A stretch of 64,000 nt of DNA from positions 32,501-96,500 of the forward strand of contig NZ_CP096670.1 in assembly GCF_023238625.1 (NCBI RefSeq), written 5' to 3'. The position numbers were made by a program, and so were the translations under genes. How positions within the stretch are numbered: the first letter of the stretch is position 1; the number at the start of each line of letters is the position of its first letter. Positions 59,202-64,000 of this stretch are shown here, piece after piece. A model generated the notes under the pieces. That model was not told the DNA's origin, did no database searches, and saw nothing but the letters and a program-made list of their open reading frames with translations. This DNA is from Agarivorans sp. TSD2052. Lineage in GTDB: Bacteria > Pseudomonadota > Gammaproteobacteria > Enterobacterales > Celerinatantimonadaceae.

Positions 59202-59855
59202 ATGCACTTACCCAAGCAGTTCAAGCAAGACGACTGGAAAAATATATCGCAGTTAATTGGCCGCTACCCATTAGCTTGCCTCACTACGCTCAGTGATACG
59301 GGCTTGGTGGCCGAACATATTCCCTTATTGCTGGCCAAAAACCTTGCGGGTCAATGGTGTTTGCAAGGCCATATTGCTAGAGCCAACCCTTTAGCTAAAC
59401 GCTTGGATACCCCGCTGCCCACATTGGTGGTGTTTCAAGGTGAGAGCGCTTATGTTTCGCCTAACTATTACCCCACTAAAGCGGTTAACCCTAAAGTAGT
59501 GCCCACTTGGAATTACCAAGCAGTGCATGTAAATGGCCTGATGACCGCGATTGACGATGGCACATGGAAGCTTGATTTAATGCAACGTTTAACCAAGGCC
59601 CATGAGCAAACACAAGCTAAGCCTTGGCAAATCAACGATGCGCCCTCCACATTTATCGAAGGCTTAAACAAGGCGATAGTGGGTATCGAAATCAGCATCG
59701 ATAACCTACAAGCCAAGTACAAACTTAGCCAAAACCAAAGTGTAGAGAACCAGCAAGGCGTGGCTAATGGCTTAGCGAGTCACCAGCCAGTGATGGCCGA
59801 GTTAATTCAACAACATGCGAACGCGCAAATGACCAAAGGAAAAAATGCTAGCTGA
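59202..59855 (+). CDS. FMN-binding negative transcriptional regulator (PaiB family)
   Basis: 217 aa. PaiB/FMN-binding split-barrel pattern: LATLTTLSDTGL-type core seen here as PLACLTTLSDTGLVAEHIPLL, GHIARANPLAKRL, SAYVSPNYYPTK and PTWNYQAVHVNG. Its stop shares bases with the next start (TGATG), so the two are coupled. The partner in the known PaiA/PaiB pair, an acetyltransferase, is not adjacent, though a GNAT gene lies 1.4 kb downstream. Confidence 0.88.
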   Translation: MHLPKQFKQDDWKNISQLIGRYPLACLTTLSDTGLVAEHIPLLLAKNLAGQWCLQGHIARANPLAKRLDTPLPTLVVFQGESAYVSPNYYPTKAVNPKVVPTWNYQAVHVNGLMTAIDDGTWKLDLMQRLTKAHEQTQAKPWQINDAPSTFIEGLNKAIVGIEISIDNLQAKYKLSQNQSVENQQGVANGLASHQPVMAELIQQHANAQMTKGKNAS

Positions 59856-60499
59856 TGGCCAAAGGAAAATTACTAAACTGGAACAGTAAAAAAGGTTTTG
59901 GTTTCTTGCTCCCCCAAGGCTCAGAGGGGAACCAGGATGTGTTTGTGCACCAGAGTGGCTTTGTTGATCAGCGTTGTTCTCCCGATAAGCTAGTCGGTCA
60001 TTGGTTTACCTATACTTTAGCTACCGACAAGCAAGGTAGACCTTGTGCTAAGCAGCTGAAATTAGTGGGTGCTAAACCCGCCTTTGCCAATAAACCCAAT
60101 CAAGCAGCGCGAGCCGCCAGTTTGAAAGCCGCATTGTTTCTAGCGCTATTGCTCAGCTTGGTGTTAACGGCGAAGGTACCCGCTGCCTTGCTGGTTATAT
60201 ATTTGGTCATGAGCACCATCACTTTTATCCTGTATGCCCTTGATAAATCTGCTGCTCAAGCAGGTCGTTGGCGAGTGCAAGAGTTTAAACTGCATGTGTT
60301 TGCCTTTCTCGGTGGTTGGCCGGGCGCTATGCTTGCCCAACAATTTTTACGGCATAAAACTCAAAAACAAGATTTTCGCTGGGTTTACTATGCAACAGTG
60401 TTACTAAATTGTGCTGTGTTGGCCTATTTATTAACGCCTCACGGTGCGCCATTTCTACAAAGCCTGCTGCAAATCATGGCTAAATTGGTTTATCTATAG
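59855..60499 (+). CDS. Cold-shock-domain plus DUF1294 membrane protein
   Basis: 214 aa. Residues 1-70 form a cold-shock domain with RNP1-like KGFGFLLPQ and RNP2-like VFVHQS; residues about 88-205 form DUF1294 with three to four membrane segments and the block LYALDKSAAQAGRWRVQE. A known architecture in gammaproteobacteria that ties a nucleic-acid-binding domain to the inner membrane. Function unknown. Coupled to paiB by the 1-nt overlap. Confidence 0.88.
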   Translation: MAKGKLLNWNSKKGFGFLLPQGSEGNQDVFVHQSGFVDQRCSPDKLVGHWFTYTLATDKQGRPCAKQLKLVGAKPAFANKPNQAARAASLKAALFLALLLSLVLTAKVPAALLVIYLVMSTITFILYALDKSAAQAGRWRVQEFKLHVFAFLGGWPGAMLAQQFLRHKTQKQDFRWVYYATVLLNCAVLAYLLTPHGAPFLQSLLQIMAKLVYL

Positions 60500-60519
60500 T
60501 TAATTTTAAGGATTTAAAA

Positions 60520-60942
60520 ATGTTAAAGGCTGTAGTAGTGCTTACCGCTCTCTCCGGGCTATTTGGTTGCAGCTCTGCAATTAAACCGGTAGAAAGCGTT
60601 AAATTAGAAACCGATACTTATCATGCCTGTGCAGATTTAGGGACTTATTCGTCATCTATGCGCAATAGTCATTTTGCTAGAGCATGGAAGCAACAGTTAC
60701 AATTTAATCAAGGTGTTGGATCCATATCTGTTCAAGCGCTAATGAATGAATATAAAACAAGTACGGAAAATGTAGAGTTTATTAATCTGTCTTCACTGTA
60801 TCATGACTATTTACTCTTTAATCAGAACCCTAATGGTGACGCTGCTTTTATCAGCCATTGGCAATATAGCAATGTTTTTCATGGTGACTCAGTTAGCCCT
60901 GTGGCCCATGTTAAAAAAAAAAAGAAGAGCTTCGCTGGTTAA
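60520..60942 (+). CDS. Sel1-repeat lipoprotein, N-terminal portion
   Basis: Signal peptide with lipobox LFGC, then a helical region with conserved Cys (YHACADLGTYSS). The frame reads VKKKKKSFAG and stops right after an 11-A tract. The frame one base back continues EELRWLKEQANCDDSSAQYALGLIYL and is clearly the rest of the same protein. AAGGATTTAAAA precedes the ATG. Either the two parts form one protein by frameshifting or slippage, or the gene is broken. Confidence 0.6.
   Translation: MLKAVVVLTALSGLFGCSSAIKPVESVKLETDTYHACADLGTYSSSMRNSHFARAWKQQLQFNQGVGSISVQALMNEYKTSTENVEFINLSSLYHDYLLFNQNPNGDAAFISHWQYSNVFHGDSVSPVAHVKKKKKSFAG
60913..60924 (+). other. Slippery A11-G sequence joining the two Sel1 frames
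   Basis: Eleven A then G. In the upstream frame the heptamer A AAA AAG (60918-60924) is in the same register as the dnaX slippery site. A -1 shift here gives AAA AAA GAA GAG and enters the downstream frame exactly at the start of its homology. A 12-A or 9-A tract would restore one frame. Confidence 0.7.
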
Positions 60943-61007
60943 AAGAGCAAGCAAATTGCGATGACTCCTCGGCGCAGTACGCTTTAGGGTTAATTTATCT
61001 CAATGGT

Positions 61008-61220
61008 TTGGAGCTAGCTCAAAGCACTGAAAGCGCAATACAGTATCTAACGCTAGCTGCTGAGCAAGAACATGTTCGTGCTCAATACCAGTTAGGTATG
61101 ATTTACGCTGAGAGCGCTAAATATGAAGCAGCAGTAAAATGGCTTAGCTTGGCGAAGAAAGCGGGTCACCCTCAAGTTGGAGGCTATCTGGAGTTTTTGC
61201 ATAGCCAAACTAATGATTAA
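61008..61220 (+). CDS. Sel1-repeat protein, C-terminal portion
   Basis: Open frame from 60915; Sel1-like repeats SSAQYALGLIYLNGLE..., AIQYLTLAAEQEHVRAQYQL and GMIYAESAKYEAAVKWLSLA place it as the end of the lipoprotein upstream; homology begins at 60924, before the first start codon (TTG at 61008) in this frame. It lacks a good ribosome site of its own, so independent translation is unlikely. The combined protein would be about 233 aa. Confidence 0.55.
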   Translation: MELAQSTESAIQYLTLAAEQEHVRAQYQLGMIYAESAKYEAAVKWLSLAKKAGHPQVGGYLEFLHSQTND

Positions 61221-61254
61221 TACCTTCAGGTTTCCTACAAAATGACGCAGCGCA

Positions 61255-61722
61255 ATGATTACCATTGAAGTCTATTCTAATGAATATGCAGCAGCGGTTG
61301 CTGAGCTATTTACCGCTGCGGTGCATGCCATCGACAGCAGCATCTACTCAGTTGAGCAACAGCAAGCTTGGGCACCTATACCGATAGACCATTACCAGTG
61401 GCAAGCGCGTCTAAGCAGTGAGCGATGTTATCTGGCCTTAATGGGCGATCAACTGCTGGGGTTTATCGAGTTAGACGGTAACGATATTGATTGCTGTTAT
61501 GTGCATCCAAGGTTTCAAGCGCAAGGTGTGGCTACTCGCTTGTACCAACATATAGAAGCTATCGCCAAGCAACGCGGTTATGAGCACTTAAGGGTGGACG
61601 CCTCAAGAGTGGCCAAGCCCTTTTTTGAGAAACATGGCTTTACGCAAATTCGTGAAAACCAAGTGGCAAGAGCAGGGCAAACGCTCACAAATTTTACCTT
61701 AGATAAGCCGTTAACTAGCTAA
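61255..61722 (+). CDS. GNAT-family N-acetyltransferase
   Basis: 155 aa. GNAT core: CYVHPRFQAQGVATRLYQHI with the acetyl-CoA P-loop Q-x-x-G-V/A, then LRVDASRVAKPFFEKHGF. Substrate unknown. The ATG follows a weak site. Could be co-transcribed with the Sel1 gene 35 bp upstream. Confidence 0.88.
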   Translation: MITIEVYSNEYAAAVAELFTAAVHAIDSSIYSVEQQQAWAPIPIDHYQWQARLSSERCYLALMGDQLLGFIELDGNDIDCCYVHPRFQAQGVATRLYQHIEAIAKQRGYEHLRVDASRVAKPFFEKHGFTQIRENQVARAGQTLTNFTLDKPLTS

Positions 61723-62091
61723 CAGCAATCTAGCTTCAGCAAGTAACTCGCTGTTAAGACTCGAATTGGTAGGCTTTTGCGGAGCCTGAGTTTTGTCGTT
61801 GTTTCTCATGCCGATACCCTATGCGCATTAATGATGTGCATAAATATACTTAGGAAACAGGTATATAACAGATAAACATAGCTGTCGTGTAGCCGACACT
61901 TTTTCAGGTGTCGAATAAGCCCGAGGCGTCTTTCTATAGTCAATAAGGGTGTTGCTGTTGGCAGGGCCAACGCCTTGTTACTTTTCACAAGACAAGTGTG
62001 GTTAAGGCTAGCGGCGCTAGCATACGGCCTACTGGCTTAGCACAAAAACACGTTAACCAGCGCTAGTGACACATAAGCTTACAATAAAACT
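61723..62091. other. Intergenic region between GNAT gene and ohr
   Basis: No credible gene. Short hairpins include CGACAC / GTGTCG (about 61894-61914) and GTTGGC-AGG-GCCAAC (61957-61971). The minus-strand 60-codon frame across it has no ribosome site. Confidence 0.45.
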
Positions 62092-62121
62092 AAAAAAACC
62101 AAGCCAAAGCTTGGTTTTTTT
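62092..62121. terminator. Terminator for ohr (bidirectional shape)
   Basis: AAAAAAACCAAGC-caaa-GCTTGGTTTTTTT, a stem with A-run on one side and T-run on the other, 17 bp past the ohr stop. Confidence 0.92.
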
Positions 62122-62137
62122 GATTTAACGGTAAGGC

Positions 62138-62560
62138 TTATAGCGCTTGGCCGTTTACCGATAACTTCACATCAATGTTGCCACGGGTAGCGTTTGAGTA
62201 TGGGCATACTTGGTGTGCTACTTTGACAAGCTCTACTGCTGCTGCTTGCGCTAAATCTAGCTCTACCGCTAGGGCAACTGTTAGGGCAAAACCACCCGTT
62301 TCATTTGGGCCAATGCCTACTGTTGCAGTGGTAGGTGCGGCTTTAATCGCTACCTTGCCTTCTTTGGCTACATGTAGAATAGCGTTTGAGAAACACGCAG
62401 CATAGCCAGCAGCAAATAGCTGTTCTGGGTTAGTGGCTTCGCCACTTCCACCCATTTCTTTAGGGTAGCTTAGGGCTAAGTCGAGTTTGTTGTCGTCGGT
62501 AGTTACTTGGCCGTTACGACCTGCCAATGCGGTAGCTGAAGTAGTGTATAACGTTGTCAT
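62138..62560 (-). CDS. ohr: Organic hydroperoxide resistance protein
   Basis: 140 aa, Ohr/OsmC fold. Catalytic pair C56 (GYAACFSNA) and C119 (HQVCPYSNA), with NPEQLFAAGYAACF and the Ohr-type ending. Reduces organic hydroperoxides. Divergent from ohrR; the intervening region carries palindromes for control by OhrR. Confidence 0.95.
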   Translation of the reverse strand: MTTLYTTSATALAGRNGQVTTDDNKLDLALSYPKEMGGSGEATNPEQLFAAGYAACFSNAILHVAKEGKVAIKAAPTTATVGIGPNETGGFALTVALAVELDLAQAAAVELVKVAHQVCPYSNATRGNIDVKLSVNGQAL

Positions 62561-62580
62561 ATTGATATCCTATTATTTAG

Positions 62581-62650
62581 ATTGTGCGCAATTGAATTGT
62601 TTGCAACTTTAGTTGAGAGTGAAAGCAATTGCAAGTATATTGTGCACAAT
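62581..62650. promoter_or_regulatory. OhrR-type operators between ohr and ohrR
   Basis: ATTGTGCACAAT (62639-62650) is a perfect 12-bp palindrome and ATTGTGCGCAAT (62581-62592) a near copy 58 bp away, one beside each start. They fit repression of both genes by a MarR-type dimer. Confidence 0.65.
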
Positions 62651-62672
62651 TTATTTTTAAGGGAGTGTTACA

Positions 62673-63128
62673 ATGAGCAAATTTGCTGAGCAATCTGACC
62701 AAGGGCTAGCCCTGCGCTTAGATAATCAACTTTGCTTCTCTCTATATAGCGCGTCAAATGCGATGGGGCGGGCTTATAGGCCATTACTCGATAAACTCGA
62801 CTTAACTTATCTACAGTACATAGTGATGATGGTGTTGTGGGAGCACGATAGCGTGAGTGTGAAAAGCTTGGGCGAAAGAGTGCACTTAGATTCGGGCACT
62901 TTAACGCCGCTACTTAAAAGGCTTGAAGCCAAAAGTTTAGTGCTGCGTGCTCGTAGTGAACATGATGAGCGGGTGCGCGTTATCACTCTCACACCGCAAG
63001 GCACCGCGTTACGCCAAGCAGCAGAGAGTGTGCCAAAGGCAATGTTATGCCAAGCCGATTTACCGCTTGAAGAGTTACAAGCCTTAAAGCTAGCTTGTGA
63101 TCGGCTACTACAGAAGCTGATTAAATAA
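62673..63128 (+). CDS. ohrR: MarR-family organic-hydroperoxide sensor OhrR
   Basis: 151 aa. Winged-helix MarR domain with SVSVKSLGERVHLDSGTLTP and LLKRLEAKSLVLRARSEHDE. The peroxide-sensing Cys sits at position 21 (DNQLCFSLYSAS), as in OhrR. Divergent from ohr; it would release both promoters when oxidised. Confidence 0.92.
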   Translation: MSKFAEQSDQGLALRLDNQLCFSLYSASNAMGRAYRPLLDKLDLTYLQYIVMMVLWEHDSVSVKSLGERVHLDSGTLTPLLKRLEAKSLVLRARSEHDERVRVITLTPQGTALRQAAESVPKAMLCQADLPLEELQALKLACDRLLQKLIK

Positions 63129-63153
63129 GGCCTGCTGGTTAAGTCACTCATGT

Positions 63154-64000
63154 TCATGTTTCAGGCTGTAGTTGAGTCAGTATGCTGGCTAATGGGGTGG
63201 CTTGAAAGCCTTGTGGCAAGGCTCGTTTCATTTTTTCACCGTCGAGTACTACCGGCTGTTGCCACAAATAGCGCATTTTCAGCACTTCTTTGATGGTTGG
63301 TACAAAGGGCGCCATCAACACTAGCCCCCACCAAGCAAATTTGCGGGTGTTAAGTGTTTGTCCATTTGCGGCAAAGGCTTGTTGCCAGTGTTCAGCCGTG
63401 AGCGCTAAACCAGGATCGTGCCATACTTCGAAATTAGCCTGAGGAATAGCCATCAGTTTCGCGGTGTTGTGGCATAGGTCGGGCAGATAGGACCAATAAT
63501 GAACATGCTGATTGTTATGTGGAAAAGCCATGGTGGTTTTGCCATGTTTTCGTTTAATTAGCATATCTAGCCAGCTTAAGTGGGTATTGGGCCCGATAAA
63601 ATCACCCGCCCTAACAATCGTGACGAGGGCGCCGCGTTGAGTGGCCAGCTTTAAGCGTTGCTCCATGGCGACTCTAATGGCCCCTTTATCGCTCACTGGC
63701 TGCATACCTTGCGATTCTGTGATGCGCTGCTCACAGGGACTAAAGTTATAAACATTGCCCGGAAACAATAACCGTAAACCTAAACGCTCTGCCACAGTGA
63801 TGCTCGGTTCAAGTAGCTTCATGGCGTCGCTGTGCCAGCGGTGGTAAGCAGGGTTTAGCCCGTAAACAATCAAGTCTACGCCGCTGGCTGCGGCGGCCAC
63901 TTGTGGTTCATCTAAGGCATCTGCAACCAGTATGTGTTGTTTGCCTAACCACTGTGGGGCCTTAGATGGATCGCGTATCAAGGCTTTGATCTGCCAGCCT
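63154..64000 (-). CDS. NAD(P)-binding epimerase/dehydratase-like protein (5' end outside window)
   Basis: The reading frame continues to the right edge, so the N-terminal Rossmann GxxGxxG motif is not seen. About 282 codons are present, starting with LIRDPSK and including LIVYGLNPAY, LLFPGNVYNFS, IVRAGDFIGPNT and HVHYWSYLPDL, the pattern of atypical short-chain dehydrogenases (NmrA/epimerase type). It shares no intergenic control with ohrR; the genes are convergent with about 25 bp between them. Confidence 0.82.
   Translation of the reverse strand, partial: GWQIKALIRDPSKAPQWLGKQHILVADALDEPQVAAAASGVDLIVYGLNPAYHRWHSDAMKLLEPSITVAERLGLRLLFPGNVYNFSPCEQRITESQGMQPVSDKGAIRVAMEQRLKLATQRGALVTIVRAGDFIGPNTHLSWLDMLIKRKHGKTTMAFPHNNQHVHYWSYLPDLCHNTAKLMAIPQANFEVWHDPGLALTAEHWQQAFAANGQTLNTRKFAWWGLVLMAPFVPTIKEVLKMRYLWQQPVVLDGEKMKRALPQGFQATPLASILTQLQPET

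Noticed and set aside
61806-61988. 60-codon minus-strand frame in the gap before ohr
   Set aside because: No ribosome site, hairpin-rich DNA and no recognisable protein pattern.

Overview
The window reads as the chromosome of a marine-type gammaproteobacterium of the order Alteromonadales or a near relative (Agarivorans/Shewanella-like). The reasons are the Shewanella-type methylcitrate operon (GntR-type regulator, prpB, prpC, acnD, prpF, prpE), the ubiE-ubiJ-ubiB-tatABCD block, glrK-qseG-glrR, an efpL (yeiP) paralogue of EF-P, tandem 5S genes after a 23S gene, and Q-rich gammaproteobacterial proteins. The genus is inferred, not proven. No insertion sequence, prophage, CRISPR array or tRNA gene was found; most of the window is ordinary core and metabolic chromosome. 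Layout: 1-1831 is the 3' part of an rRNA operon (23S end, then two 5S genes, each followed by an intrinsic terminator). 2117-8956 holds pssA, a beta-alanine/omega-amino acid catabolic pair (aminotransferase plus mmsA) with a divergent LysR regulator and a palindromic operator, an esterase, a SUKH-like protein and an alkyltransferase-like protein. 8953-16574 holds a ParA-like ATPase with a ribbon-helix-helix partner, a GIY-YIG protein, an EamA transporter/LysR pair, and a TetR regulator divergent from a Tat-signal subunit plus GMC oxidoreductase. 16670-26820 holds transporters, a Gfo/Idh/MocA dehydrogenase, a cytosolic LacI-like sensor histidine kinase, a diguanylate cyclase and asd. 27170-30468 is glrK-qseG-glrR. 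After a dicarboxylate symporter come two paralogous lipoproteins and efpL. 35119-43811 is the methylcitrate operon with three matching 12-bp operator-like sites upstream. 47642-52833 is the ubiquinone/Tat block. 53004-55861 pairs a small exported protein with a chemoreceptor. 56360-64000 holds a lipoprotein alkaline phosphatase with extra N-terminal domains, small accessory genes, a frame-split Sel1 lipoprotein, and a divergent ohr/ohrR pair. How parts fit together: the aminotransferase makes malonate semialdehyde from beta-alanine, and MmsA turns it into acetyl-CoA (or methylmalonate semialdehyde into propionyl-CoA). Propionyl-CoA is the substrate of the methylcitrate operon 30 kb away. TatABC would export the twin-arginine subunit at 13575. 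The most unusual items are the Sel1 lipoprotein split at an 11-A tract in a dnaX-type slippery register (60913-60924), a Fur-box-like sequence directly upstream of a long hairpin ending in a T-run (55947-56053, a possible small RNA), the HTH-less LacI-like histidine kinase, and the alkaline phosphatase fused to carbohydrate-binding-like N-terminal modules.
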